From Pseudomonas sp. 10S4 (GTDB lineage: Bacteria; Pseudomonadota; Gammaproteobacteria; Pseudomonadales; Pseudomonadaceae), in assembly GCF_034344865.1 (NCBI RefSeq), contig NZ_CP133774.1, positions 6,014,001-6,078,000 on the forward strand: a DNA stretch of 64,000 nt, read 5' to 3'. The translations under genes were made by a program, and so were the position numbers. Below the pieces are notes generated by a model. That model did no database searches, was not told where the DNA came from, and saw nothing but the letters and a program-made list of their open reading frames with translations. Shown one piece after another: positions 9,497 to 19,409 of this stretch; position 1 is the first letter of the stretch, and each line of letters starts with the position of its first letter.

Positions 9497-10858
9497 ATGC
9501 CCAATACAATCGTCATTGGAACAGGTATTTCGGCGGCCGCTTATCTCATTTCAATCCAGCAGTACTTAAAGTCCATTAATAAAACACTGGGCGATATCTA
9601 TTTGATGGGTGGCCCGGACCTGTGGCAAAACATGTCACCGAACCATGCCATGGGACAACCACAGCAATTACTCTCAGGCAACCTTCTAGGCCATGGCCGC
9701 GAAGACCGTGGTTTTTCCGGCCAGCCGGTTCCTGGAGCCGACTTCATGAAGGCGGGGCTTTTCTCGACCGTCGTAAAGTACTATCTAAAACAACATTGCC
9801 ATGCCCAGATCCCCCTCTCCTATGTCACCAACATAAGCAAAACCGGGACCGGTTACTCTCTGAAACTGACCGGCAGTGTGGGTGGACGGATTACCTGTGA
9901 GCAAGTAATTGTTGCAATGGGGCCCGGCACCGCGCGGGCGTTGATGGAGGAGGAAAACAAGCCCGTCGAGGTTGATATCGAGTCATTCAAGGGCTCGATC
10001 GTCGGGGGCAATGAGTTCATGGATCCTGGCTGGAAGATGCCTGAAGAGGCAGCTATCGCTGGATCCACTGTCGCCGTTTACGGTGGCTCGGCGACAGCCG
10101 CATGGGTAGTAGAATTAGCCGTCATGCGAGAAATGAACGTTCTTGTATGGTTCACGCGTCCCGGCAGCGGCGAGAACCCATGGGACGCGGAAGCTCGTTT
10201 TACCGAAGCCTTTCCCGCCGGCAATAGAAACAGCACCATAGAAAAAGACTTCGAGAAAGTCAGAAGTGTTTTAAAGCTTACGAAAGTTACACGCTTAGAG
10301 ACAGGAAAGCTGGAACTGGCATTTAAAAACAAAGAAGGGAACGTCGAAATACAAGTAGTCGACCTCTTGGTGTATGCACTAGGAGCGGACCACCTGACCA
10401 AAGGCATAAAAACAATTCTAGACCCTGGAATTCACGCCGACCTGGTTGCCTTTTACGACAAAAACCTTGCGATCAGTGCAAAACCTTCATTATTGGCCAT
10501 CGGTACTGAAAACCGCTCATTGATTATTGTCGGATCGGCGATGAGCAGTGAAGCCGGATTCGGCAGGGACACACTGTGGTTGCAAGGTGATCCGCAAAAA
10601 CTTATCGAAAACAACACCAGAGGCGTAAAACTGGCCAGCTATAAAGACATCAGCAACACACTTCCAGCCGCAGCCCGACCCACTGAAGGCATTGCCATGA
10701 TCATGGCGAGTATTGAGGCCCTGAATGAATATATGCCTGTCACAGTTGCTTCACAAAGACGCCTCGTCATGCATTCAACGCCAGATTTAACAACGAGCGC
10801 AGGTGTACTCCCTAGAGGCTCAGCCAACCCGGATGCCGGGCATGACCACCTGGCATGA
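9497..10858 (+). CDS. Putative FAD/NAD(P)-binding flavoprotein inserted between clpV and vgrG
   Basis: 453 aa, function not recognised. The N-terminus IVIGTGISAAAYL has the GxGxxxA pattern of a dinucleotide-binding Rossmann fold; a second glycine-rich stretch, VAVYGGSATAAWVVE, lies near residue 195, as in two-nucleotide flavin monooxygenases and oxidoreductases. No signal peptide or membrane segment. Base composition and codon use are more AT-rich than the tss genes on either side, suggesting later acquisition. Position between clpV and vgrG, where effectors are often coded, makes a T6SS-linked role plausible but unproven. It overlaps the next small gene. Confidence 0.6.
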   Translation: MPNTIVIGTGISAAAYLISIQQYLKSINKTLGDIYLMGGPDLWQNMSPNHAMGQPQQLLSGNLLGHGREDRGFSGQPVPGADFMKAGLFSTVVKYYLKQHCHAQIPLSYVTNISKTGTGYSLKLTGSVGGRITCEQVIVAMGPGTARALMEEENKPVEVDIESFKGSIVGGNEFMDPGWKMPEEAAIAGSTVAVYGGSATAAWVVELAVMREMNVLVWFTRPGSGENPWDAEARFTEAFPAGNRNSTIEKDFEKVRSVLKLTKVTRLETGKLELAFKNKEGNVEIQVVDLLVYALGADHLTKGIKTILDPGIHADLVAFYDKNLAISAKPSLLAIGTENRSLIIVGSAMSSEAGFGRDTLWLQGDPQKLIENNTRGVKLASYKDISNTLPAAARPTEGIAMIMASIEALNEYMPVTVASQRRLVMHSTPDLTTSAGVLPRGSANPDAGHDHLA

Positions 10859-11225
10859 CATAGACTTCGAATGGGACATAAACTTCAACACAAGCAACCG
10901 CACACAACTGGCAACCTATATAGCGCAAACCACAGACCTTAAGCCATTTCCTGCCAATTTTGCGGTGGCGCTGCTCGTACACTTACGCACACGACCTGGC
11001 AATGCACTAGGCTTAAGTGACCCGCAAGCACACTTCGTTATTTCTACCGCAGAACGCTTTACCCAAGCACTTATAAACTTAAACCCACACATAAATTTTG
11101 ATACAGCCCGACTGAGATACGACAAACTTTGGGGCGCTGACAGATACCTGAGCATATGTATAGAACACATAACGACACCCGGAGACTGGGCAGCATTCTG
11201 GAATAGACACGGGATAGAGTGCTGA
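10842..11225 (+). CDS. Small hypothetical protein coupled to the flavoprotein gene
   Basis: 127 aa from ATG 10842 (ATG 10833 is an alternative), overlapping the flavoprotein stop by 17 nt, so the two are probably co-translated. Begins MTTWHDIDFEWDINF; acidic and aromatic N-terminus, no signal peptide or membrane helix, no recognised domain. AT-rich like its partner. By position it could be an immunity or adaptor protein for the upstream product, but nothing in the sequence proves this. Confidence 0.55.
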   Translation: MTTWHDIDFEWDINFNTSNRTQLATYIAQTTDLKPFPANFAVALLVHLRTRPGNALGLSDPQAHFVISTAERFTQALINLNPHINFDTARLRYDKLWGADRYLSICIEHITTPGDWAAFWNRHGIEC

Positions 11226-11240
11226 TGGCTTAAAAGCCTA

Positions 11241-11300
11241 TAGAGGACTGATTTATCAACCACTTTTTTAAAAAAACGGAACCGATAAATCTGTCCCCTT
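11241..11300. terminator. Long imperfect hairpin between the AT-rich insert and vgrG
   Basis: GACTGATTTATC near 11247 pairs with GATAAATCTGTC near 11284, with T-run/A-run pairing in the centre (11264-11276). A smaller hairpin GGCTTAAAAGCC sits at 11227. This could be a terminator isolating vgrG from the insert, or the remains of a small mobile palindrome. vgrG then starts at 11349 behind TAAGGATG. Confidence 0.45.
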
Positions 11301-11348
11301 AGAGGTCGAAGAATGCTGCTTCTTAGCCCCGTTGTTTAAGGATGTCTT

Positions 11349-13358
11349 ATGTCTAGAAGTATCGACAGCAACACCAGCCTCTCCCTCACCGCCTCCACGC
11401 TGTCGGCGCTTTACCCTGAGTCGCTGTCCGGCGAAGAAGCACTCAATTCGATCGGATCACAAATTCTCAACGGCCTCAACGACGGCACTTCCCTCACCCT
11501 GACCAGCGCCGTCGCCACCCACGTCACTACCTCTCTGCACAACGACGCTCTACTCCGTCCATTCGACGCACTGGTCGCCGAAATCCGCCAACTCCCCGCC
11601 GACGCCACCGCCGAGCGCTATCAACTTGTTCTAAGGCCATGGCTCTGGTGGTTGACCCTGGCCAGCAACAACCGTGTCTTCCAGAGCCTCGCCACTTCCG
11701 ACATCGTCACCACGATTTTCAAGGCTCACGGCTTCACCGATTTCACGCTGAAACTCACCGGCAGCTACACCCCGCGCGAATACTGCGTGCAGTACGGCGA
11801 AACCGATTTCGTCTTCGTCTCGCGATTGCTGGAGGAAGAAGGGATTTTCTGGTTTTTCACCCATGAAGCCGGCAAGCACACGCTGATATTGGGCGACAGC
11901 AACGACGCGTTCCCGCAGATCCCCAACGGACCAAAAGTCACTTACCTCGGCCAGCAAATGGGCGAGCGCGAACTGCATGGCATCCGCTCCGGCCAGGTGT
12001 GCATGCAAGCCGTGGCCGGGGTGTATCGCGCGACAGATTACGAGTTCACTACGCCGACCACCTCCCTTTATGACCAAGCCGAAGCGGTGGCCGGGCCCCG
12101 CTCGATCTACGAGCATCCGGGCGGTTACAACGCCAAGGCCCGGGGCGATGCGTTGACCAAGCAACGGGTCGACGGGTTGCGCAGTCAGGAGAAACGCTTT
12201 GTCGGCGAAAGTGACTGCCGCTGGCTGGTGCCGGGGCACTGGTTCACCCTCGCCGGGCATGATGATGCGAGCCTGAATATCGATTGGGTAGTGACGTCGG
12301 TCACTCATGAAGCCAGTCACGAAGACTATCGCAATCGCTTTGAAGCGATCCCAAAAGCCACGCCGTTCCGCCCGGCGCGAACCACGCCCAAACCACGAAT
12401 GCACACCCAGACCGCCATTGTCGTCGGCAAGTCCGGCGAAGAGATCTGGACCGATCAGTACGGCCGCATCAAGTTGCAATTTCCTTGGGACCGCGACGGC
12501 AAGAATGACGAAACCAGTTCGTGCTGGGTCCGGGTGGTGCTGCCCTGGAGCGGCAAGGGTTTCGGTATGCAATTCGTCCCGCGGATCGGCCAGGAAGTGA
12601 TCGTGACCTTCATCGATGGCGATCCCGATCGACCGCTGGTGACCGGTTGCGTCTACAACGGTGACAACGCCCTGCCCTATGCGCTGCCAGCGAATCAGAC
12701 CCAGTCCGGGATCAAGACACAATCGTCCAAGGGCGGTGGCGGGTTCAACGAATTGCGCTTCGAGGACAAGAAGGACGCAGAAGAGGTGTTCTTGCAGGCG
12801 CAGAAGGATTTCAAGATCAACGTGCTCAACGACACCACCGCCACGGTCGGCCACGACGAAACCCTGATAGTGCAGAACGCCCGCACGCGCACGGTGAAGG
12901 AAGGCGACGAGACGGTGACACTGGAAAAAGGTAAACGCAGCGTCACGATCCAGACCGGCAGCGATACGCTCGATGTGAAGGACAGTCGCACGGTGAAGGT
13001 CGGCGCCGATCAGACCCACAGCACCGGAGGCAATTACGAGCACAAGGTCACCGGCAACTACAGCCTGACGGTGGATGGCAACCTGACGATCAAAGTGAGC
13101 GGCACCCTGACCCTGCAAAGCGGCGGCAGCTTCAGCATCAAAAGCGGCGCGGACCTCGCGGCCGAGGCCAGCACCTCAGTCACGCAGAAGGCCGGCACGG
13201 CCCTGACCAATCAGGCCGGGACTTCGCTGACCAACAAGGCCGGCACTACGCTGACCAACGACGCCGGGGTCAGCCTGATGAACAAGGGCGGTGCCGAGCA
13301 GACCGTGGACGGCGGCGGCATGCTGACCATCAAGGGCGGGCTGGTGAAGGTTAACTGA
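11349..13358 (+). CDS. vgrG: T6SS spike protein VgrG
   Basis: 669 aa, intact. VgrG trimers cap the Hcp tube and carry effectors. The N-terminal half has the gp27-like domain (RPWLWWLTLASNNRVFQ, then REYCVQYGETDFVFVSRLLEEEGIFWFF); the middle has the gp5 OB-fold (DQYGRIKLQFPWDRDG, SCWVRVVLPWSGKGFGMQFV, PRIGQEV); the C-terminal part is the beta-helix with short repeats of the form AGTSLTNKAGTTLTN (about residues 605-650). No extra effector domain follows. It stands 15 nt before the YwqK-like gene. Confidence 0.95.
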   Translation: MSRSIDSNTSLSLTASTLSALYPESLSGEEALNSIGSQILNGLNDGTSLTLTSAVATHVTTSLHNDALLRPFDALVAEIRQLPADATAERYQLVLRPWLWWLTLASNNRVFQSLATSDIVTTIFKAHGFTDFTLKLTGSYTPREYCVQYGETDFVFVSRLLEEEGIFWFFTHEAGKHTLILGDSNDAFPQIPNGPKVTYLGQQMGERELHGIRSGQVCMQAVAGVYRATDYEFTTPTTSLYDQAEAVAGPRSIYEHPGGYNAKARGDALTKQRVDGLRSQEKRFVGESDCRWLVPGHWFTLAGHDDASLNIDWVVTSVTHEASHEDYRNRFEAIPKATPFRPARTTPKPRMHTQTAIVVGKSGEEIWTDQYGRIKLQFPWDRDGKNDETSSCWVRVVLPWSGKGFGMQFVPRIGQEVIVTFIDGDPDRPLVTGCVYNGDNALPYALPANQTQSGIKTQSSKGGGGFNELRFEDKKDAEEVFLQAQKDFKINVLNDTTATVGHDETLIVQNARTRTVKEGDETVTLEKGKRSVTIQTGSDTLDVKDSRTVKVGADQTHSTGGNYEHKVTGNYSLTVDGNLTIKVSGTLTLQSGGSFSIKSGADLAAEASTSVTQKAGTALTNQAGTSLTNKAGTTLTNDAGVSLMNKGGAEQTVDGGGMLTIKGGLVKVN

Positions 13359-13372
13359 GGAGGTTTACGGCG

Positions 13373-13915
13373 ATGTCATCGAGCAAAGTCGACCTGCAAC
13401 GCGGTGACAGCCACATGGACGGTCGCCTAGTTGATGAGCAACTGGAAGGCCCGCTGCACATCAAGGAAGCCGGGCGGCCCCAGGCAGATTTGAATTACAG
13501 CCAGGGCGAACTGCAAGGCACCAGTTTGCTCTATCACCCCAACGGCAAGGTCTCGGCGCACCTGCCCTTTGTGCGGGACAAATTGCAGGGTGTCGCCAGT
13601 TTCTATGCGCCCGAGGGTTGTCTGCAGCGCAAGGCCAGCTATCGCCGGGGTTTGCTGCATGGTGAGGCGAATAATTACTTCCCGGACGGGCAACTGGCCG
13701 AGGCCGAGTTCTACCGTGACGGTGTGCGTGAGGGGCGTTATCAGCGCTTTCACCCCAATGGCAAACCGGCGGTTGATGCGCGTTATCTCAATGGGCAATT
13801 GATGGAACCGGAACAGGGTTTTGCCAGTGATGGACGACCGCTGGATGCCGAGGGCAAGCCGATATCGCGGGTGCGCTGGTGGTTTCGGCGTTGGACGGAT
13901 CCGGCGCAGGCTTGA
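13373..13915 (+). CDS. YwqK-family (MORN-like repeat) protein downstream of vgrG
   Basis: 180 aa. Repeating units of roughly 20-25 residues with the pattern GxLxGxxxxYxPNGxxxxxxxFxxG (for example YHPNGKVSAHLPF and YFPDGQLAEAEFYRDG) are typical of MORN/YwqK toxin-antitoxin-type proteins. No signal peptide. It follows vgrG by 15 nt and is probably co-transcribed. YwqK-like genes beside vgrG are often called immunity or adaptor proteins, but no toxin gene is visible here. Confidence 0.75.
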   Translation: MSSSKVDLQRGDSHMDGRLVDEQLEGPLHIKEAGRPQADLNYSQGELQGTSLLYHPNGKVSAHLPFVRDKLQGVASFYAPEGCLQRKASYRRGLLHGEANNYFPDGQLAEAEFYRDGVREGRYQRFHPNGKPAVDARYLNGQLMEPEQGFASDGRPLDAEGKPISRVRWWFRRWTDPAQA

Positions 13916-13935
13916 GATTTGGGTTGTCTGTGATG

Positions 13936-14009
13936 GCCTAATCGCGAGCAAGCTCGCTCCCACATGGGTTGGGTTTCCCTGTGGGAGCGAGCTTGCTCGC
14001 GATTAGGCC
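13936..14009. repeat. REPIN, GTGGGAGCGAGC type
   Basis: Two inverted GTGGGAGCGAGCTTGCTCGC arms joined by a short spacer, between the convergent YwqK-like and DUF4280 genes, where it could act as a bidirectional terminator. Confidence 0.9.
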
Positions 14010-14037
14010 GGCACATTCAATATCAATCATGAAGGTG

Positions 14038-14433
14038 TCAGGGAATAAGCATCTGCATCTGCCCCGGCATCGCGATTTTGATCACCCCCGCCCAGTTGCA
14101 CATCAGCATGCTGTTGGCATCCAGCGCCGGCATGTTGCCCAGCAACACCGTTGGCGCGCCGCCAGGTATCCACGGGGCGGCGGTGGCCGGGATGCACGGC
14201 ATCGGCGTCAAGACCCCGAGCGCAGCGGCGGTGGCGGCCGCGACCATCGGGTTGGCCATGCTCATGCACACGCCAAAAGGCATGACGTTGACCAGCGGGA
14301 TGTGGTCCATGATGTTGGCGGCGGGCATGCCGCCGGTCAGGGTTCGGTTCACCGGCAACACGTTGAGCACGCCAGGCGCCGCGCCGAAGCTGCATTGCAG
14401 GGTTGCGGTGGCACACACTTGCGGACAGCCCAT
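14038..14433 (-). CDS. DUF4280 (PAAR-like) T6SS-associated protein
   Basis: 131 aa starting MGCPQVCATATLQCSFGAAP, the signature opening of DUF4280 proteins, with repeated short segments rich in Pro, Gly, Ala and Met (MPAANIMDHIPLVNVMPFG, MANPMVAAATAAALGVLTPM). The family is PAAR-like and is thought to tip VgrG spikes, sometimes fused to toxins; this copy has no extra domain. Convergent with the vgrG operon. A GGAGG ribosome site precedes the start. Confidence 0.8.
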   Translation of the reverse strand: MGCPQVCATATLQCSFGAAPGVLNVLPVNRTLTGGMPAANIMDHIPLVNVMPFGVCMSMANPMVAAATAAALGVLTPMPCIPATAAPWIPGGAPTVLLGNMPALDANSMLMCNWAGVIKIAMPGQMQMLIP

Positions 14434-14623
14434 TTCAAACCTCCTTCCTGGAAGCGCTGCGTCCCCTGAACCATAGTCCGCCGTGCCACTTCTCGCACAT
14501 CAGGAACGCTGATTATCCAGCAACACGCTAACCTATAAGACCGAGCCATGCTTGTGGCACGTCCGTCTCACCATTAGATTAGCCAATGATGTCTGGCCTC
14601 CAAAATAAGCAGAAGGGATAAGC

Positions 14624-15690
14624 ATGGCGCTTACTGACCAGTCCACCCGTATCCGCTCCGGCGAAGAACTCGATGCCAGCCTGATCGATCCGTACCTCAA
14701 GGCCCATATTCCGGGTTTAAGCGGCACACCGGCGATCAGCCAGTTTCCGGGCGGTGCGTCGAACCTGACCTACTTGCTGGAATACCCCGAGCAGGAATTC
14801 GTCCTGCGTCGTCCGCCGTTTGGCCACAAGGCCAAGTCCGCTCACGACATGGGCCGCGAATTTCGCATCCTTAATCAACTCAAGGACGGCTTCCCGTACT
14901 GCCCCAAGGCCTACGTGCACTGCACCGACGAATCGGTGATCGGCGCCGAGTTTTATGTGATGGAGCGGGTCAACGGCATCATCCTGCGCTCGGATCTGCC
15001 ACCGGAACTCGGTCTGGATGCCACCAAGACCGAGGCCTTGTGCAAAAGCTTCATCGACAAGTTCGTCGAACTGCACCAAGTCGACTACAAGGCCTGTGGC
15101 CTCGCCGACCTCGGTAAACCCGAAGGCTACGTGGCGCGGCAGATCAAAGGCTGGAGCGAACGCTACGAGAAAGCCCTGACCCCCGACGCGCCGCAGTGGG
15201 ACGTGGTCAAGGCCTGGCTCAACGACAAAATGCCGGCCGACCACCCGACGTCGAGCATCGTCCATAACGACTACCGCTTCGACAACGTAATCCTGGACCC
15301 GGACAACCCGATGCAGATCATCGGCGTGCTCGACTGGGAACTGACCACCCTCGGCGATCCGCTGATGGATTTGGGTAACACCCTCGCCTACTGGATCGAG
15401 GCCGGCGACCCGGCGCCGGTGCAACTGATGCGCCGCCAGCCGAGCCACGCGCCGGGCATGCTGACCCGCCGCGAATTCGTCGACTACTACGCCGAGCGCT
15501 CCGGCATTCAGATCGACAATTTCGACTTCTACTACACCTACGGTCTGTTCCGCCTGGCCGGCACGTGCAGCAGATTTATTACCGTTTCTTCCATGGTCAG
15601 ACCCAGGACAAACGCTTCGCGCAGTTCATTCACATGAACAAACTGCTGGAGCAGATGAGCTTGCAGGTCATCCAGAAATCCAGCCTTTGA
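14624..15690 (+). CDS. Aminoglycoside phosphotransferase-like kinase, ACAD10/11 type (frameshift near 15563)
   Basis: About 355 aa when repaired. Resembles the APH-fold kinases linked to acyl-CoA dehydrogenases and hydroxy-acid metabolism. Visible: GGASNLTYLL (nucleotide loop, about residue 45), the catalytic IVHNDYRFDNVI (about 211) and the metal-binding GVLDWELTTLGDPLMDLG (about 230). After YYTYGLFRLAG a T is missing between 15563 and 15564; the expected IVQQIYYRFFHGQTQDKRF continues in the next frame to 15690. Followed 38 nt later by an SDR gene, the usual partner. Confidence 0.88.
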
Positions 15691-15728
15691 TCCAGGCCCC
15701 CTAATAAGACTTTTTATAAGAGAATCCC

Positions 15729-16496
15729 ATGTCCAAGACTCAGTTGTTCGACCTCGACGGCAAGATCGCTTTTGTCTCCGGTGCCAGCCGCGGCATCGGT
15801 GAAGCCATCGCCAAACTGCTGGCCCAGCAAGGCGCCCACGTGATTGTTTCGAGCCGCAAACTCGACGGCTGCCAACACGTGGCCGACGCGATCATCGCCG
15901 CTGGCGGCAAAGCCACCGCCATCGCCTGCCACATCGGCGAAATGGAACAGATCACCCAAGTCTTCGCCAGCATCCGCGAACAATTCGGGCGCCTGGACAT
16001 CCTGGTCAACAACGCCGCAACCAACCCGCAGTTCTGCAACGTGCTGGACACCGACCTCAGCGCCTTCCAGAAAACCGTCGACGTGAACATCCGCGGTTAC
16101 TTCTTCATGTCGGTGGAAGCCGGCAAGCTGATGCGCGACAACGGCGGCGGCAGCATCATCAACGTGGCTTCGATCAATGGCATTTCGCCGGGGATCTTCC
16201 AGGGCATCTACTCGGTGACCAAGGCTGCGGTGATCAACATGACCAAAGTCTTTGCCAAGGAATGCGCGCAATTCGGCATCCGCTGCAACGCCCTGCTGCC
16301 GGGCCTGACGGACACCAAGTTTGCGTCGGCGTTGGTGAAGAACGATGCGATTTTGAAGACTGCGCTGCAGCAGATTCCGCTGAAGCGGGTGGCGGATCCG
16401 AGTGAGATGGCGGGTGCGGTGCTTTATCTTGCCAGCGATGCGTCGAGCTATACGACTGGGGTTTCGTTGAATGTGGATGGTGGGTTTTTGTCCTGA
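15729..16496 (+). CDS. SDR-family oxidoreductase
   Basis: 255 aa, intact. Classical short-chain dehydrogenase: cofactor loop SGASRGIGEAIA (about residues 17-28), NNAA near residue 92, catalytic Ser in NVASINGISPG and the active-site pair YSVTKAA (YxxxK), then the C-terminal GGFLS. Likely NAD(P)-dependent 3-hydroxyacyl or sterol-type dehydrogenase acting with the upstream kinase; substrate unknown. Confidence 0.9.
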   Translation: MSKTQLFDLDGKIAFVSGASRGIGEAIAKLLAQQGAHVIVSSRKLDGCQHVADAIIAAGGKATAIACHIGEMEQITQVFASIREQFGRLDILVNNAATNPQFCNVLDTDLSAFQKTVDVNIRGYFFMSVEAGKLMRDNGGGSIINVASINGISPGIFQGIYSVTKAAVINMTKVFAKECAQFGIRCNALLPGLTDTKFASALVKNDAILKTALQQIPLKRVADPSEMAGAVLYLASDASSYTTGVSLNVDGGFLS

Positions 16497-16806
16497 TCCC
16501 GATTTGCCCTGCCTGAAGAAACTGCCTGTAATACAGATGTCGCGGGCATACTCTTCAGGCACTCTGGTCACTCAATAAGTGTTTTACTTCAAGCTCAATT
16601 AAAACGCACATCAGAACGAATCAAGTGTTATCTCAATCCGACACACTCAGAGTCTCCCACGCACAGCCACCAGGACATGCCTGATAGATATAAAAAAGCA
16701 GCTGTTCATCAACGTAGACATCGTGCGTTTAGAGTTGAACCCTGCTACGACACCCGATCGCTGAATGGGCAGCGACCGGGCGGTAAGGAATCGTCTCCTT
16801 ACGTTT
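16497..16806. other. 310-nt gap with two palindromes
   Basis: Contains an inverted repeat with TGCCTGAAGA and TCTTCAGGCA arms (16510-16561), possibly a terminator for the SDR gene, and a GC-rich hairpin CCCGATCGCTG/CAGCGACCGGG (16753-16780) just past the end of the reverse-strand gene, a likely terminator stem though without a clear T-run. No gene was recognised. Confidence 0.5.
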
Positions 16807-19409
16807 CTATGAAATAGCCAGCAGTGTGATCCTATCTTCCACCAAAGGCGTTAACGAATACTTGAAAAAAACTGTCTCCTGAACGACACGCTCAACATTC
16901 GCTATAACATCTAGCCGTACGGTGCCACTTAAACTATCAAACTGCCTCCCTAGAGGCGGCCGAAAATCAAATTCACCGGGGCTGTTTTCGATGTAGATTT
17001 TGGATACCCCGGATGAAACTTCAACACGCATGCTATATTCCCGCCCTCGGACGATACTTTGCGAACCGAAAACCTCCTCATCATCTATAAAATACTTCGC
17101 ATGTATTTGCCTGCTAATAGGTAGCGCCAATGGCACATCCATCCCCTTACCAACAAGTCTTAGTTCAAACGTGCCGGATTTGTTTGCAGATCCTTTGACA
17201 AGCCAACTATACCTTGTTGTTTCCAAGCTCCAAGTTGGCGTACAAGTCAAATCCTCCGCGACAACTCCACTTCCTCTAACCCATTGCAAACTCACTTCGA
17301 GGCCTGCCAACGGACTATCCGAGTTGGGAGTCAATGAGATCGTGTGTGTTGCATCTCTCAGGTACAGCACTTCGGAGTTAGTTGCCTCGTTACCGTCAAT
17401 TTGAAATCTCGCCTCATCAGCGAGTCGACTCGAAAGAAGCTTGCTGACCGCCAAGGTAATCGGCGTGCTCATCCCCTGCCCCGTCAGGGTCAATTGAAAG
17501 GTGCCGCTTTTGGTCGCCCCCGTGATGGCCCAACTGTGAGCGGTTTGCGCGCTGCTCAAGGCCGGCACACTGGTCACGTTCGCCGGGTCCAGCCCGGTTT
17601 TGATGCTGCACGTCAGCGTCACCGGATAACCGGCCAATGGGCTACCGGCCTTGGGTGTCAGGGTGAGTGTCTGGGCAACGCCCCGGAAAAACACATTGCC
17701 CCCGCCGGAACAGGTGCATTAGCAATTTTTACATCCGCTTCATCAGCCAAATTTTTCGAGAGCAATCGACAAGGCAGAGGTAGTACGTCGGGGCGCTCAA
17801 GAAAACGAAATTGATACCCGAAATAGCCACTTTTCGCCGCAGCGCCAGTCACGGTCCAGATCAAGGTTTTGTTTTGCCCAATGACTTGCCCATTCGCCTC
17901 ACCCACCCCAGGGACCACGGTCGCCAGTGTCGAATCTCCGTCACCGGGGTCCAGAACGATAGACATGCCAATCATGGCATCGTCTTTGAACTTCACCTCC
18001 AACGTGGTGGGTTGCGCTCGAAAAAACACCAGGTTCGGCGTTTGCAAATCAATGGACGCGCCCCCAACCTTGATCGATTCGATCACGCTCATGTTTAATT
18101 TCGAAACGACTCGGCTATCGATTGCCCTGGGCGTCGGAACCAAAGGGCAGCTGACGTTGAGGCGAAAGGCAGCGCTGACGGCGCCCGCAGTGATCTGCCA
18201 CGTCAGCCTCCCGTCATCCGGCACCTCAACCAATGCTTTGAGCGGTGGAACAGCGCTTACTCGTGCGCCGTCACCGACCTCTTCAAGCGCCACCTGCAGC
18301 CCGACCATCCAGGGCTCGAAAGTCAGGGTGAGCGGCTTATTTTCACCGCTGAAAAAAGTGGCGGTGGTGTCCGTCACAGGTCTCCCGTCCACTTCGACTT
18401 TTACAATCTCGTCGGCCAGGTTCTGGGAAATCACCCGAGCCGTGATCGGTTGCCAATCACGTTGCAGTTTCGAACATTTAAGACCCAACGAGAAAAGCCC
18501 GCGATTCGCGTCGGGGCCGGACGACGTCACACGCCACAAGGCGTTGGCGCCCTCCAATGGTGTGGGAGTGCCAAGGGGTGGATTGAAAACGAGCCCTAAA
18601 TCGGAAGACGGGACCGAGTCCGAGGTGAGTTCGAAGAGTGTCAGCTGTGAGCCTTTAAGCCGCTCATCCGGGTTGAGTAAGGTCAACGTGTTGTCCTGAC
18701 CGCGCAGCAATACCACACCCGTTTTTGCCACCTCGGCCACCGGTTTTTCATTGACTTGTAGCGTCGCTGTACTGCCCCAGGGTGTAACGGCTAATACTTC
18801 AACCGCTATCTCTTCGCTGACAGTGCCGCGCTCGAAATACAGACTCGGTACGGTCAATGTAAAAGTCCGCACGCCCGTTTTGTCGGCGTTGAACTCATAG
18901 GTCGTGATGCCATTTGCCGAGGGCGAGACGTCCAGGGTTTCGCCGTCCAGTATCCAGTTCACCGGAATCGGAATGCCGTCGCGGGTGTAATGGGAAATCA
19001 CCTTCGAGGACAGTAATGTTTTCTCTTCGTATGCCAGCACCAGAAACTGTTCGTTGCCACGTGTCTCGACGAATTCGAGTCGATGATGCCCTTGTGACAC
19101 GGCTACTTTGTGGGCCGGCGCGGTGAACTCTGTCTGGATCCATACCTCGTAAGTTTCGGCGGCTGCCGTCGCCGGTTTGTAATCGCAAGCGATCGACCAT
19201 TGCAAACCGTCCTCTGCAAACGGCGTGTATTCAGCGATCTTCGGGGTGGCGGTGAACGGCAACCCGGCGGCTGATGGATCATTCAAACTCGCGCCCTGAT
19301 TGATCCAGGGGCTGTCAGCCAGAGCCTTGATTGTCAGGGTGTGTGCGCCACCGTGACAAAAATACAAAGGCGTATCTGTCGCTGATCTCGAATCTCGCAT
19401 AAGGCTCAT
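16807..19409 (-). CDS. Large beta-rich repeat protein of unknown function (frameshift at 17699-17703)
   Basis: About 867 aa if one G is restored in the run complementary to 17699-17703; without it the protein ends at 17658 and the last third (MFFRGVAQTLTLTPK...) is a separate frame. It is built of about six related segments of 100-140 residues. Each has LADE-type joins (SKNLADEADVK, SSRLADEARFQ, SQNLADEIVKV), a phrase like TLTLTPKAGSPLAG and a ...SGTFQLTL close, suggesting stacked immunoglobulin-like beta domains. No clear signal peptide or anchor. Not recognised; an adhesin-like or secreted structural role is only a guess. Confidence 0.65.

Noticed and set aside
9342..11348. Insertion sequence or genomic island with its own mobility genes
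   Set aside because: No transposase, integrase or terminal inverted repeats are visible, only the clpV-tail duplicate and one hairpin.
11631..13118. Reverse frame of 495 codons inside vgrG
   Set aside because: Antisense to an intact VgrG; no family features.
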